The notes below the pieces were generated by a model. The model had not been told where the DNA came from. It searched no databases and saw only the letters and a program-made list of their open reading frames with translations. Source: Scolanthus callimorphus (taxonomy: Eukaryota > Cnidaria > Anthozoa > Actiniaria > Edwardsiidae). Taken from it: a stretch of 64,000 nt of DNA. The stretch lies in NCBI GenBank assembly GCA_033964015.1, contig CM066923.1, positions 9,971,978 to 10,035,977 of the forward strand. Reading direction: 5' to 3'. Every line of letters starts with the position of its first letter. Position 1 is the first letter of the stretch. A program made the position numbers and the translations under genes. Shown piece by piece: positions 1-14,100 of the stretch.

Positions 1-3000
1 ACAGAAACAAGTTGGAAGAAATTTAAAGAATGTTCTAGCATGCGAAAGGATGAAATATGGTTTATGATGAAGGATCACTGGAACGATGGACCGAAGGGAG
101 GCTACCACAGACAATGTTATCAAAAATATACTAACCTAGTGGATGTCAAAAGATCAGACAAATTACTAGTTCCCTCACTTAATACGAGTTTGGAAAACAC
201 TCCTCCATCCGATGATCACGAGCTTCCCTCGAAGCGCCTCTGCAGATCTCAAGTGCTGCAGATCAGCAAGGATAAATGTATTATATGTCAACGAGACAAG
301 TTTATAAAGAACCGGGGCATTGCGAGGAACAGAGAAGTGTTAACGGAGAATGCAAGCGAAGATGTTGGCTATTCTATTCTGAACGCAGCAAAAATAAGAA
401 ACGACTCAAGAGTTATTGTGCATCTCGAAGGGAGAGACACTGTGGCTATGGGAATTAAGTACCATCGATCGTGCCATAGAGATTACGTGAGGCAGGAAAC
501 ACTCTTGAAACTCGAAGATGGAAGTTGTGAGAAAGAAGACAAATCGTCAGATCGTTACAAGATAGCTTTTGACGAAGTGCGAAAGTACGTACATCGTGAA
601 GTGATTATCGGTAATAAAGTAGTAAGCATTTCGGATCTCTTGGCATTGTTCCTCAGTCATTTGCCTCAGCAAGATGGACATGCTACACCACATTACCGGT
701 CGTCAAAGTTAAAACAACGTCTTAAGAAAAGTTTTGGCGAGCGTTTGTCATTCCGGCGGCCTTCATTGCAAAATCAGGCAGAGTTGGTGTTCCATACGAA
801 CACTCAAGGTGATATGGCCGAGAAAGTGTATTCCGCATCAGTCGAATCGGTGAATGTGGTTTCAGTACAGCATGAACACCGTGGAGATCCAAGTAAAAAT
901 GACCGGACTCCGACTCCCGCATACCAAGTATATCACGCCTCTAGAGTTATAAGGCGGCTGCTTCAAGATGTGAAATCAACCATGAAATGGCCGCCCAGCC
1001 TGCAGGACCTGACAACCGAGAATGAGATAGTCCCAGATTTGCTGTACAACATGCTGGCTTGGGTATTTTCATCAGATGCAGAGTTTACAGAAGAGAGACT
1101 TACAGGTCTATCATCGGATGTACATCGCCTGGTTTTGTCAGTGGCTCAAGACATAATACATTGTGTGTCTAGAGGTCGAGTGAAAACGCCCAAACATGTA
1201 GTTCTTCCGATGGCGGTAAAGAGCCTTACTGGAAATGCTGAAGTCGTCACGCTCCTTAACCGATTTGGACACGCCCTTTCTTACTCTCAAATAGAGGAAA
1301 TAGAAACTTCCGTTGCTGATAGTCAGATCAAGAGACAGGCAGATGGTGTTTTTCTCCCTAGTGTATGCAGTCCTCATGTGCCGGCCACATTCTGCTGGGA
1401 CAACAACGATCTCCAAGAGGAAACTCTGTCAGGTATTTCCAATGTATTTGATGTGGGATTTATGTATCTTACCAAGATCAACCTTAATTTCCCCCTTTGA
1501 AATACCTAGCATTGATATTGTCGGTTATAAAACCTTTTACGGATATAAGTATTTTTCTTACAATACAGACATCTCGGGTGCGCCCTATTCATTTAAGGTT
1601 CTATGTTTCATTAATTAATAGTTCCAAATGATTCCTTGTTGATAGGAAAGGGAACGACTCACTGCACGAATGGCATCGTTGTACAACGTAAACCACTTAC
1701 TTGCGAACCACCTCCAGACATTGGTAATGCGCTTCAGCCCCGGTCAAAGAGGCGTTCCATTGCTGGCGTTCAAACTGATGTTCTTCCATATCATGCCGGT
1801 CGACGCCAAAGTCCGAATCCTATAGAGGTTGATGCGAAACAGGTGTTGATAACAAACGCAGGGGTCTCGGTTTACGCACGTCTGGCCGATTTTTGCTGGT
1901 TGTTGTGTCGGCAAGCAATTCACGACACGCTATTTCAGATGTCGGTAGGAGATAAGCAAGTGATTCCATCATGGTCAGCGTTCAATACCACCCTTAAGGA
2001 AGGTCAGGTTCCACGCGAGAGCTGTGTTGGCTACTGCCCAGTGATTGACGCTAGCCCAACTGAGCTTCCTACAGTTTACACCATCCTTCAGCGGTCCATT
2101 GACATGGCTGATCAACTGGGACAAGAAGACGTCATGGTAGTGTTTGACCAGGCTATCTATGCCAAGGCGCTCGAAATCATCTGGCAGAACCAGCAACAGT
2201 TCCAGCGCGTAGTCCTAAGAATGGGAGCCTTTCATCTAGCGTGCACATTTGTTGCCACCATTGGAAAGCGCTTCGGAGATGCTGGTCTTTCTGATGTCTT
2301 GATCGAAAGCGGTGTTGTCGCAACGGGATCAATTACTGCTGTCCTAGAAGGTCGTCATTACAACAGAGCTGTGCGTGCCCATAAGGTAAAATAATAACAA
2401 ATAATGCGAACCGAACTGAAGCGAACGAAATTTCGTTTAAATCCTTAAAGCTTGCTTTAAGTTGCCTTTAATCAATCGCAAACCAAGTCAGAATTATATT
2501 TCTTAACGGTAAATTGTGGCGCGTTTATGGCCGGGAAGGCCTATAAAATAATATTTCTTTATAGCAAAAACTGAGGTTTTTGCGTGGTTTTACTTGACAC
2601 ACGGGTTCTACACTTAAACCAATAACCTCTTTTTCTTTTATAGGTTGTATTTGAGGCGATGTTTCGAATCCTATGGCAATGCTTTGGCAAATGGCTTGAA
2701 CGACGTGATCAAGGAGCGTATGTATGTTTAGTCCAAGAATTAGGCAGAATCCGTGAAGAGTTATCCGTAGAGAAGTTCCACTCTCTGACAGCACGTGAAG
2801 ACTTCCTACAAGTTTTTGATCTCTACCAGCAGTTTTGTCTAGAAGATTCCGGCCCTATGAAGTCGTTCTGGGTATCGTATCTTGATATGGTTGCGCTTCT
2901 TCTTGATGTAATCCGGGCTACAAGAGAAGGCAACTGGAGCCTCCATTTGAAGTGTGTGAAGGAGATGATACCCTGGTTTTTCGCGTACGATCATACTAAC

Positions 3001-5163
3001 TATGCTCGCTACCTCCCTGTATATCTACTCCACATGGTTTCCTTACCTGACACACACCCGGAAGCGTACAGAATGCTGGAAAATGGCGATTTTGGCGTCC
3101 AGCGATCTTTAGGGCATGGCTTCGCACAAGTTCCGGTGGACCAAACGATAGAGCAAACTTTGAACAGGAACACCAAGACGAAAGGCGGCATAGTTGGATT
3201 CAGCCTGAAAAAAGGCGCCGTGCAAAGATGGATCCTTACAGCGCATTTCCGGGCTGCATTGTTAGACAGATGTCGAGATATGTCCGCGACTTCAACTGGC
3301 AACCAAGACACACGCCACAAGGAAACTTCTCCAGCCCGCATGCATAGGGACGAGACTGACGTGAAGAACGTAATGGATACGGTGTCCAGTTGGATGAATC
3401 CCTTTGAGGCATCCGATGAGCTTGCATGCCTAAGCTCTGGGTACGTTGCAAGCGAGAGCGTGACAAATGATCTACTAACAGCCAAGGACGAAGGCAAATC
3501 AGCTGCAGTCGAATTTATCGAAAATCGACTTGTTTCTAAAAGCACTGATTTTTTTAATACCCTTCCAAAATTAAAGTTGGGGACTTTCCGAGAAGCTCGG
3601 AAGAAAGTATCAGTTCAGAAAAACACCCACAACGTAGCGGTGATAGCTGATAGAAATCTCTTCGCCAGACTCTTGGTGATTGGACAGAACCGCAAGCTGA
3701 GTCTTCAAGAGCTACTCTCTCATGAGCTTGGGCCAATTCCATGGTCTCTCACCACAAGTGATGGCTCGTTTGCAAAGACCAACAAGGCGCTTCTCCCGCA
3801 GCTTCTTGAAGAAGGCGTTCTATTCCCGCAGCATTTACCAGTCAACACGACAGCTTTCATCCTAGACGCAATGGCACTATTACAAATGCTAGTCAGAATT
3901 CCTGACCGCTTTGAAGTATTGGCAGAGATGGTACTTGCTGCAATTTTGACGCACGCTGGCAACGCATCCAGAGTGGATTTTGTAGCAGACCAGTATCCCG
4001 AGATTTCGATAAAGAATACAGAGCGCAGCAAACGAGAAAGAGGCGGTAAGCTAGTTGTCAACATCACTAGTCCTAAGCAGTTGTGTCCACGGCAATGGAG
4101 CAAGTTCATGGCGAATGGGAAAAACAAGACCAGTCTGATGAACTTCCTTGTCAAGCAGTGGTCAAGCGACCCACGATTTGCAGAGATGATCGGCAATCGG
4201 ACTCTTTATGTCACCCATGGTGCTTTGTGTTCAAAACTCGAGGGCCGAAACGGTGAAGTATCCTCCAGTGTGGCTTTAGAGCTCAACAGCAACCACGAGG
4301 AGGCAGACACAAGGATGATGTTGCACAGCGCACATGCGTCGAATGCTGGCCATCAACGAATTGCTATAAAGTCATCCGACACTGATGTAGAGGTCTTGGC
4401 ATGTCATCACCAGTGGAGTATTGCAGCTGAACTCTTTATCATAAGTGGTACCAATACCAGAGCACGACTGATTAGAGTTCCCACTCTGTGTGATCAACTT
4501 GGTGAAGACATATGTCGCGTTTTACCGGGACTTCATGCCTTGACTGGGTGTGATACAGTCAGCGCTTTCTTCGGTAAAGGGAAGAAGAAAGGATTAGAGC
4601 TGGTAAAGGAGAGAGATGACCTGAGGCGAAAGATCGGGGTGCTTGGTGAGAAGTTGCCAATGAGATCAGGCGACACAAGGGGTCTGCAGCCATTTGTGTG
4701 TGCACTTTACGGTGATACAGAGGGTACCAACAGTGTTAACCAGACAAGGTACAGGATGTTCTGCAAAAACCCAAAAATAAAGTCCCACCAGTTACCGCCG
4801 ACAGAGTCAGCACTAGAGCAACACATTAAACGTGCCAATTACCAGACATATCTTTGGAAACACGCACTACAAGCTAACATTCCTTTGCAAGATCCAGACG
4901 GTCAGGGCTGGAAAGTCAAAGATGGTCGGTTGGATGTTGTATGGAGTGGCCTTCTACCGGCCCCCGAAGGAGTGTTGGAACTTGTCTGCTGTGGCTGCAA
5001 GGGAACTTGCTCAAACAGACGCTGCTCTTGTGTAAAGAGTGAGCTTCCGTGCACAGAGGCTTGTTCATGTACAGAAGAGTGTGCAAACTCAGCCGCTGAC
5101 GATTCCGTTGCCACAAACGACAACCAAGAAGACAGTAGTGATAGCAGTGACGAGGATACCTAG
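1..5163 (+). CDS. Large Cys-rich multi-exon protein of unknown function, 5' partial
   Basis: Three exons join in frame: 1-1432, 1646-2385 and 2644-5163, with GT-AG introns in phases 1 and 0. The frame is open to base 1, so the N terminus lies outside the window; at least 1563 codons are present. The N-terminal part has two zinc-ligand-like modules (GGYHRQCYQKY near the start, then CIICQ followed by YHRSCHRDY). The C-terminal part holds EEADTR, SSDTDVEVL and HALTGCDT blocks, whose spaced acidic residues recall PIN/FEN-type nuclease folds. It ends in a Cys cluster of the form CxCx3Cx4CxCx6Cx3CxCx3CxN, like a tesmin/TSO1 CXC DNA-binding module, then an acidic Ser/Asp tail. I recall this block order from multi-copy uncharacterised invertebrate proteins, so domestication from a transposon or still-mobile copies are both possible. 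No terminal repeats were found. Exon structure is well supported; function is unknown. Confidence 0.75.
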
Positions 5164-8100
5164 CATTAACCTTGCTTATTGTAGATCTTGCTCGCTAGAA
5201 TGTTTACTTAAGGTTTTCATATGAGCTAGTTCACTTAAGGTTTTTGTTGCAAACATTAAAGGCAACCAAAACAAGATATATAAAGAGTAAGTGATAGGCT
5301 TGACAGGAAAGTATGGCTGAACAAATTTCTGCTGAGAAATACACTCTAGCCAAATCCATAGAAACCGTTGCCATAGCAACGGCTGTTTATTCTGATAAGC
5401 AAAAAGTTATTTTTAAGGATATGCGTGTTGTAAACGCTCTGTAAGTATTTTTTAACACGATCGGCTTTACAAGTCAGACTATTCAGGTCAGGTCCTTTCG
5501 GACAATTTGATAGCTTTCCTAATCAGTATCACTGCCATGGTAACAGAACCACTAGGTTCTAGCTAGCTTCTCTTGGATAGCAATATTACTCCAGCAAAAT
5601 TCTTGCTTATACAACCTTTAAGCTCAAGAAATATTACTATTCACAAAACTCATACAGTGTTTCTTATAAAGTAGACTGTAGAGCCCCTAAACTGTATGGA
5701 TCCTATATTGCAGCAGAAACACTACGAGTCAAGACATTAAGGTTTTTCGGTACTACTACAATGTTATGCTCTTATTTTTACCATATTTTCACTTCCTTGA
5801 CAGAAAACAAGAATGTTAAGGTTATATTTGTTTACTAAAATCAGCCAAAAAGCTTACTATGCCAGCACCATTCTATATTGTTTCTCTGTCTGTTGCCATG
5901 GAAACCAATATTCCAGTCTGCCCTTACCTGTAGACTTAGTATGGCACAACACGTGTGCCTGGCAAATTTTAAACGTTTTTGCCCATGTACAGTTCAGATA
6001 TCAGCAAAGATTCATTTGAAAAGAAAAACAGGAACCAAAGTATCCTCTCCCCACCCCCCTCGAAAACAGCAGTAGAACTCGTTAACGCTCAAGTTTGAAA
6101 AATGTAAACAGGTAGATTTTGAAAAAATAGGTCATGAGCTTTAATTTGATACCAAATTCACTTTGCCCGGATGGGGGTGCTACGAAACTTGATTTTTGGG
6201 CCCTTGGCTCATGGACTAGTATTATTGATCTAGTGTGAGTACTGTTACTGAGGATAGTCATCGACCGACTCATATCCGAAAGACATGAAACCTAAGACAA
6301 GGGACTCACATTTTGTTCGGGGATGCTCCGCCCAGACACTGGACACCTTACTCTTTTATGTAAAAATTAGGAAAAAGGTACCCCTGTAATATACTGTGTT
6401 GAGAAAAAAAGGCACCCCTTTCTTATAATTCTTGCAGAATTGCATCGTTAAAAGCTCCAAAACGTTTGCGCAATATTGAACAACAACTAAAATTCTAACT
6501 TATTTTAAACAATCTAATGAACTGCTTCCCATTTATATAGTGAAATTCGTAAAATCGCCACCCTTTTATATAGTGAAATTTGAGCCTCAATACCTTTGAT
6601 ATAATTTGAGCCTCAATACCTTGCCCCTTTCGGGCGGAACATCCCCGTATAGTCGACATGAGGGAGTACCCCCCCCCCCCCCCCCTCCGGCTCACATACA
6701 CTTTAAAACTTCAACACACATACACTTCAACCTTGAAACTTCAACCTAACAATGGCTATCAATAACGCGGAGCACAGTACGTACCGTGACGCTGAGCCAC
6801 CCTTCTCTCTCTGTTATTGTTTAGATGGTACTTAAAATGGCCATTATTACCTTTGGGATCAGCGAGGATGGTTGGTTCAGAAATGGCACAAGCTACGAGG
6901 AAACCAGCCACGATCACCACCATGACGTCATACGTCAATCACTATGACGTCAGTCACGCCAGGAGGACATGGGGGAACGAGGACGCGGTCCCCGGATGTC
7001 AAGTTCGCGCGCTTTGACTGAGTGAAGCACCACAAAAGCAGGGCCTTGGTGGTATGGCTATCAATTTAATGTTTATCTCTTCCGGTCTTCAGTCCAAGGC
7101 ACTTCCGGTTGGTCGGGTATAGCGCAATAAACACAGTTGCTTCGCTGTCATTTGTTTAATGTGCGAGAATGCCATCACTTCTTTACCAAACTAAAAATAT
7201 GGCCACTCCCTGAATCTTGTAGTCAGGAGAAAGAACGCTTAAAATACTTCACGTCAACTGGGGAAAATATATTTCAGGACTTAATAACAAATCATAGACA
7301 TTTCCAACATTTCTCGCTTTTCGCTTGCGTCCCGATCCCGCGGTCAAGCATTCGCCATTTAAATTTTCTCACGAAAAAAATAATCGAATTGGTGTATACG
7401 TGCAGATTCCCGCCAAATGATAACCAGATTTTAATTAAATCGTGTTTTCTCTGAACAACTTGGACATTGCAAACTTTGCCGGTCAAGAACAAACGACGAA
7501 TTTAGGAAGCAGTGATTTTTTCGCTTTCATTTTCGGAACCCACGCACGCATAGGTGTCACGAAGATCTATTAAATACATCAGAAATAATGACCTTATAAA
7601 AGTCCATCGTTTGTCTCCTTAAAATAATGTTTTGCTATGGGGAAATGGGTCTGGATTTGCCAATACACAGTGCATTTTTCAAGAACAAAGTAAATATTTT
7701 AAAAACTCTTCATTTCTTCAGACATTTATTTGTTATTCTTGTGTATCTACATTACAGTACATTTTATGTACTTGTGATTCCCGTGTTCATTTTACAGATC
7801 TTTTTAAGATAACATATTCACTTGTCTGTGAGCTCTGCTCGCTAGTTTGAAAAGAAAAGAAACCCATTTACGTGCTTTTCCAGACTTTTCAGCAGTTCCC
7901 GCTGGGTTTTTAGAAGACAGGCCCGTGCATGCGAATTTCTGGTCCAAAATAAACTTGAAAATCCATCAAATGGCTCAGGTGTTAACCCTTGTCGTGTCCT
8001 TGGTAGTGCAGAAGAACTTCTCTTTTCCGTGAGGTCTTGCTTGGTATTGTCAAAATATTGAGATCCAAACTATAATGGTTTGTTCTCTCATCATCACGGC

Positions 8101-8372
8101 ATAAATATTTTTGAAAAACGTTCCTATTCTTTGGGCCTTATTGTTCAGACAATTCACGTCTTTCTGCCTTTCATTTATACTGAATACTGTTTTGGCCTTG
8201 CTGTGCGATAGCTCTTCTATACTTCAGATATTCTGTCCAAGGTTTTGCAGTTACTACAATATTTCGATTTCATAGAAATCTCGCATAAATTATGATTACT
8301 TTTAAAACAGCGTTCCAAGTTGGTTGAGTCGTCGATTGATTTAAAATAATTTCATTTCTGGCCATCAAGCAG
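5164..8372. other. Intergenic region without a recognisable gene
   Basis: Only short chance reading frames are present. A poly-C run lies near 6669-6686, and the region 6300-6660 has the irregular look of decayed repeat DNA. The part next to 8372 should contain the 3' untranslated region of the minus-strand CDK inhibitor gene. I see no coding exon or RNA gene that I can support. Confidence 0.5.
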
Positions 8373-8672
8373 TTATTTGCTTTTGTTTGGGGTCTCCACT
8401 GAGCTATCGGATTTGGCCTCAGAGCTTCCACCAGTGCTGTCAACAGAACTTGCGTTTCTTTCTGTGCCTTCTGCGGCCGGGGGATTTTGTGCCTCCCATT
8501 CGAAGTTACCAGGTAGCGGTGTCCCCGTTTCCGCATCAAAATTGTATTTTTCTTTCATTAATTTAATGCCTTCTTCCCTCTGTTTTGCAGTCTCTTTCTC
8601 CAGAAATCTTTTGTTTTCATCGTGGTCGACCTCCCATAAACGACGCTTTGCTTGCCCGGGTTTCGAGTCCAT
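8373..8672 (-). CDS. CIP/KIP-family cyclin-dependent kinase inhibitor (p21/p27/Dacapo-like)
   Basis: This single-exon frame encodes 99 residues. Residues 10-24 carry an RxL-type cyclin-docking segment (RRLWEVDHDENKRFL), matching the RxLFG-VDHEE block of p27. Residues 42-60 (KYNFDAETGTPLPGNFEWE) match the kinase-binding KWNFDF...PLEGKYEW block. Known family members bind cyclin-CDK in the nucleus and block S-phase entry. The Ser/Glu-rich C-terminal tail has no FYY/YYRPPRPP-like segment, the part of p27 that enters the ATP pocket, so the protein may bind strongly but inhibit differently. It also lacks a clear C-terminal basic nuclear signal and is shorter than p21 (164) or p27 (198). A coding exon at the 3' side was not found; the stop is TAA at 8373-8375. 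Family assignment is confident; orthology to one vertebrate paralogue is not claimed. Confidence 0.85.
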   Translation of the reverse strand: MDSKPGQAKRRLWEVDHDENKRFLEKETAKQREEGIKLMKEKYNFDAETGTPLPGNFEWEAQNPPAAEGTERNASSVDSTGGSSEAKSDSSVETPNKSK

Positions 8673-10381
8673 TTCTGGATTCTATAACTTGAATTTTTCC
8701 CTTACAGAGCTCTCCGATCTGAACTAAATCCTTCTCCAATCGAAAGCGCGCTAAAATAAACTGGTGGTTCCATGGTGCGCGCTATTATTTGCGGTTCCTG
8801 ACTCGGAAAAATTTGAAGCGATCCAAGATTTTGGGCAAGCTTGAACATGTAAACAGATCACGAACTTCCCGGAGTCAAGGAAGTATACAGAAATCCAAAC
8901 AAAGCAAAATTCAGAGAAAATATACTATGAAATGTGGTTTAACATCGTTTAGGGGAAACTTTTTTCGTATTTCCAGTTTTGTTTGAGTTTCGTTATTATT
9001 TTCGGTAGTGTTTTTAGGGAGTTTTAAGGAGATTAAAATAGTTATGACGGGTGATCAATATACCGTGACCATTACCAAGAACGCGTGACGAGACCGTATA
9101 GGTCAGGAAACACAGGGGACCCAAGCTTACTATATCCAGAGTAGGTAAAATTTATTTATGCATGGTCCTGCCGTCAGCATTATTACAATAAATAATTGTA
9201 TAATTCTGTTTTACGCTGACAGCCGTGTTTAAGAATAAAAGTATAAACAGACATGTATCCTTTGTAGTTCTTTAGAGAATATATATATATATATAAAATC
9301 AATCGACAGCTTATTCCATAATTGACATATAATTGCCCTCCATATATCAGCAATATAATATGCAGTTCATATACATTTTGTAGGGCAATTTTTAAAGGAA
9401 ATTCTGAATTAGATTCAATGGCTATCGCCAACTTTCTTTAGCGATTGTCGTATAATGCTTATCAGAAAATGTTGAACAGTGCGAATGGGACATTTTGGGC
9501 AAGCTTGAACGTGTAAACATCTATCACGAACTTTTTGGAGTCAAAGTAATATAATTGAAGTGTACAGATATCTAAACAAAAGGTTATTCATATGAAAATG
9601 TACAATATTATTATATGACCTGATTCAACAAATTTAAAAACACCGTGTGTAGGGCGTTATATTCGCGGACTCGAAAATTTTAAAAAATTCCATGAAATTT
9701 ACGTTTCTTGTTTCTTGACCCCCCCTCCCCTCTGGAATTTCCGAAGAAAAATACAGTATTTGTATGGAAAAGATCAGGTAAATTGACCCCCCCCCCCCAC
9801 CCCTCTGGTATTTCCAATCCCTTCCGTAGGGGGGGGGTGTGGATTTTTTTTGGAAACACACATTGTTCTAACTGCTTTCACGGAGTTCCTGGAACTTCCG
9901 TCAACGTTTTGACTTTCCGAGAATTTCTTTGAGTATCACCTGTGATGGAAGAATTTCACATTTCGCTCTCGATCGTTTCAGTGGCTTGCGGAAGAAAAAA
10001 GAGGGATGCCAAATCTCCTGGTTCATACTTTCAGATTTCATAGTTCATATTTTCAAAGACGCGAAACCTGCGGCTGCCAAAACTGTCATCACTTGCTTGA
10101 TATTCTCGATCGAAATGTGAAAACGAACCGGATGTGTCGCATTTTGGGTGACAAGTGAAATGGTGCTTTAAAGATCCAAAGAGTGTCCATGGGATCACGT
10201 CTCTAAAGATATGATATGTGGTTCGTCAACAAGATTTCCGACGCGACGTTCAAGGTACGGCTTGGATCCTTGATCAGCGGTTATTTTTATTCCTAGATAC
10301 TGTAATGACAAATTATAATAACTTTGGTAAGCACTTTTTGTGGCGTTATCCGCGCTGTGATGATTTTCTGGGCGGACCTTT
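8673..10381. other. Intergenic region with decayed repeats
   Basis: The start holds the presumed promoter of the CDK inhibitor gene. The segments 8833-8903 and 9498-9584 are diverged direct copies sharing GGGCAAGCTTGAAC and a following match. A short (AT)n run is at about 9281-9295. The stretch 9708-9875 is a MITE relic, listed separately. No gene was recognised. Confidence 0.5.
9708..9875. repeat. Relic of a short inverted-repeat element (same family as 20212-20383)
   Basis: The sequence matches the element at 20212-20383 over most of its length, including the CTCTGGAATTTCCGAAGAAAA block and the GGAAACACACATTGTT right end. The left end is missing. Poly-C and poly-G runs have expanded here. 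Confidence 0.6.
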
Positions 10382-11138
10382 ATGCACCAGTCAATTGTAA
10401 CCACCCCCCCCCCCCCCCCCAACCTCGGGGTGGGGACATGGCCTCTTAGCTGAGCAATACTAGATTTTTGTCCCCACCCTTGAGGCGATTGTTGGAAAAT
10501 CCCCCACCCTGGGGCAAGGATTGAAGTGATTCGATGCTACTATGCCAATATATGTCGAGTCCTCTCGTCTGAAATATTCCTCCTAAAAGTGTTTCTCGAT
10601 CCCTGACTCCTCTGCGGAACCATTTATTGCTGGAAGTTGCCCTACCTCTGTGTCACAGAACTCGCCATACTAATACACACTCATTATTATAAAACAGGTT
10701 TCTATAGGATGAGTTATCCAAAATTGTAAAGCGTTTAGAGTTTTGAGGATAGGAGCTATATACGCACCTACTTTATTAATTCAGAAGCCGCAAGAAAACA
10801 GAGCTGGAAATAATTGTTCTTACTTGATCGAAATTTATGACCCTTCAATCCTTTTTCCTGATTGTGTTGTTTGTCTCTACTGGAAAATTGGCCGGACATA
10901 TGGCATTTTTGATGGGACAATGCTCGCGGCATTGTATATTTTGAGAGTAAACACTGACAACACTTTCGAAAGTTATTAGGGATAAGGGACCGATCGTTTA
11001 TTACGTCCACGGGGGGGGGGGGGGGGGGGGGTCCACGGGGGGGGGGGGGGGGGGGCGGTGGTTTTCTAAATTTATTGAATGTTAAAATTCGCACCCCCCT
11101 CATTAAAAAGGCGATACAAAAATAACCCCCACATAACA

Positions 11139-14100
11139 TAGATAGATAGATATAGATAGATAGATATATAGTTTATTATTAGCAGCTTATACACACAAGT
11201 ACATGGCTGTCACGCTAACAAACATTAATAAAAATACAAAAACAAGTAATGCAAGAGTCCAGCTAGTTTTAGATTACCCACCCCTAGTTAAAAAACAGTC
11301 ATATATATATTTAGCGACCTCCCTCTGCGCTGTTATAGGAGGATTTATTAGATTCTGAAAAAGGAGGCTTTCATCAATATATCTTTTATCTTTCATGACC
11401 TTTTTAACTTTTAAAACCTCAAGCACTCGTTTTCTTGCCATCTCATGTCGCTTACATTTAATCAGGAAGTGGAACTCGTCTTCGACCTCCCCTGAATTAC
11501 ACTGAGAACAAATTCTGTCCTCAGGCTTTCTATAGGGCCTCTGGTAGCGCCCAGTCTCGATTTCAAGTTTATGACTACTAATCCTTAGGCGGGTGAGGGC
11601 TTTTCGGTGGTTGAGGTTGTGAATGTTAGAAAGGTATGTCTCAAAATCATATGTCGTTTTGAAAGTTCTATAGGTTCTAAGTTTGTTTTTTTGACCGGGC
11701 TTTTTGGAGTCATTGAATATTTCGCCCAACCAACATTGAAATTCGATGTCTTGCAGCCTTTGCTTAAAAAGCACTTTATCCTGCTGCAAGGCATCGTTTT
11801 GCAAAATGTTGGTGAGGGTTTCGCCCAACCCACACGAAGCGACAATTGCTTGTAATTTTTTTAGCCAATGAGACTTATAATTATTGTCTTTAAGGTCGAG
11901 AAAAGTATCGTAGGATAAAAATCCCCTCTCTTCGATTAGATTGAAAAGAAAGTTGAGGGCTCTGCATTTGGCATTTATGGAGAGAGGGTATCTTCCCAGC
12001 TCCCCAAGGCAAGCACTGTTTACAGCGGTTTTTGTTACGCCAAGCAGAAGTTTACAAAACAGCACATGCACTGCCTCAACAGGGTCGCGCCCTTTCTGAT
12101 CCTTCTCAACTCCCCAAACTTCGCTAGCATACAAAAGTATTGGCTTAACTAGAGTATCAAAAAGCCGCATAGTCAGTTTAACGTCAGTTAAAAAGTTTTT
12201 ACCCATTGCTTTCTTAAGTTTGTAGAGGGCTTTGAGTGCTATCTTTTTCAACTCATTCCTAGCCAAGCTAAAGGAACCTGCTGCGCTGAAAGTAAGCCCC
12301 AGATATTTATAGGACTTCACATTTTCCAAAATATCGTCTTCATATTTAAAGGAGTGGCTTAAGATTTTGCCTACGTTATTAAAAATTAACACTTTCGTTT
12401 TTTCTAAATTAAGTTTCATACCATTCTCTGAAACGAAGCTATGTACTGCATCAAGTAAAGCTTGAAGCTACTGGCTGCTCCTAGCCATAAGAACCAAGTC
12501 ATCTGCATAGAGCAGGTGGCTTGTTTTCAAGGAATTAATCTCCAGAGTTTCGTTACTTTCCTGAGTTAAATTGCATAGCTTTTCAGAGAGATCGCTGAGG
12601 TATAAATTGAAAAGTGTAGTTGAAAGGACGCATCCTTGCCTCACTCCTATGTTACAATGAAAGGACTCCGATATTTCCCCGTTGGCTTTGACAACTGCCA
12701 GGTCTTTGCTGTACATTGTTTTTAAAACAGCCAGAAAGTGTCCCGTGACACCTGTCTTTTTAACCTTGTCAAACAGCCTCTCTCTAGGGATTGTATCGAA
12801 GGCCTTTGAAAAATCAATAAAGCAAGTAAACAGTAAGTTATTCTTTTTTTGGGGCTTGCTTTTAACATACTTATCGATTAATGCCTTAGCTTAAGAACGA
12901 AAATATTATCAACGGTACCGTTCTTTTTGCGGAACCCACCCTGTTCTTTTCTTAGCAGCCCTTTGACTTCTAAATAGTAATATAACCTCTCGTTTAAAAT
13001 AGAAGTGAGGATTTTGCTGAGGCTTGGGAGCAAAGTAATCCCTCGGAAATTGTTGGGATCATCTGTTTTTCCTTTTTTGAATATTGGAACAATTACTCCC
13101 ATGCCCCAGACACTGGGCCATTGCCCGTTGCGCAGAATAGCGTTAAAAATGTTGACTAGCGTGGGTAACAGTCTATCAGAGGCGATAAGAAGAACCTCGT
13201 TAAGTATATTATAATACCCTGGAGCTTTCCCTTTTTTCAATCTCTTCAAAGCATTTTTGACCTCAGGCACGCTAAATTCATAGTCAAGTGGACCGACTTC
13301 GTTGTGGTAAGCCGTGCTTTCCTCGTGGACCGATAGCGCACTAGATTCAAATTGAAGATATTGACGTTGTGCCTTAAAGTAGCTGAAAAAGGCTTCGAGA
13401 GTTACGTTGATATTCTTTTTCGCCGCACCGGTAAATGTGTGCGCTATTTTTCTCCAGGTTTCTTTGGCGTTTCTAAAATCAAGCTCATTGATAGTTTTAG
13501 CTCTATGATTATACTTCTTTTTCCTGCACAGATATTTATAGCTTTTTTTCTGTTTATGCAGGGTGTTCCTAAGGTGTGCGTCACCAGGGTTACGACTTAT
13601 TTCTTTACCAAGTCTCCTTAAATTATGTTTGCTATTGCGACAGTCGCTATCAAACCAGTCGGGATAAGCTAGTCTATTAGTATTTTTTGCCTCTAAATAT
13701 TTCAGGCCTGCCTCAAGACTAAGGGCTGTCAATACGTTAGTAAGGTTTACAATCGATTTTTCTACGTCTTCGGAGGTATCTCCTACTTTGGCAGTATCGG
13801 TAAATTGTGTTACCCATTTTTCAGAGTTCAATAATGAGGTTAGGCGTTCTCTTGCGACCTCGTTCCACATCAAACGTTTAAATTGAGTTTTTGTGCAATA
13901 GGCCGTTTCAGAATGCGTTTCAGGCAAAAAGCTCGAGCGAGCGCGCCGCATTCGTAGTGAGTAAGAAATACTGCAGTGATCGGACAGATATGGAATGAGG
14001 TCATTAACCCTACAGTAACGGAATTGGTCGACGATAGCCTCGTCACTTATAATATAATCTGCCGTACTACACCCATTGTATTTAAAGCAGGTCATTTTAC

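Noticed and set aside
8377..8727. 116-codon plus-strand frame opposite the CDK inhibitor
   Set aside because: The minus strand has a recognisable CIP/KIP domain; this is its shadow.
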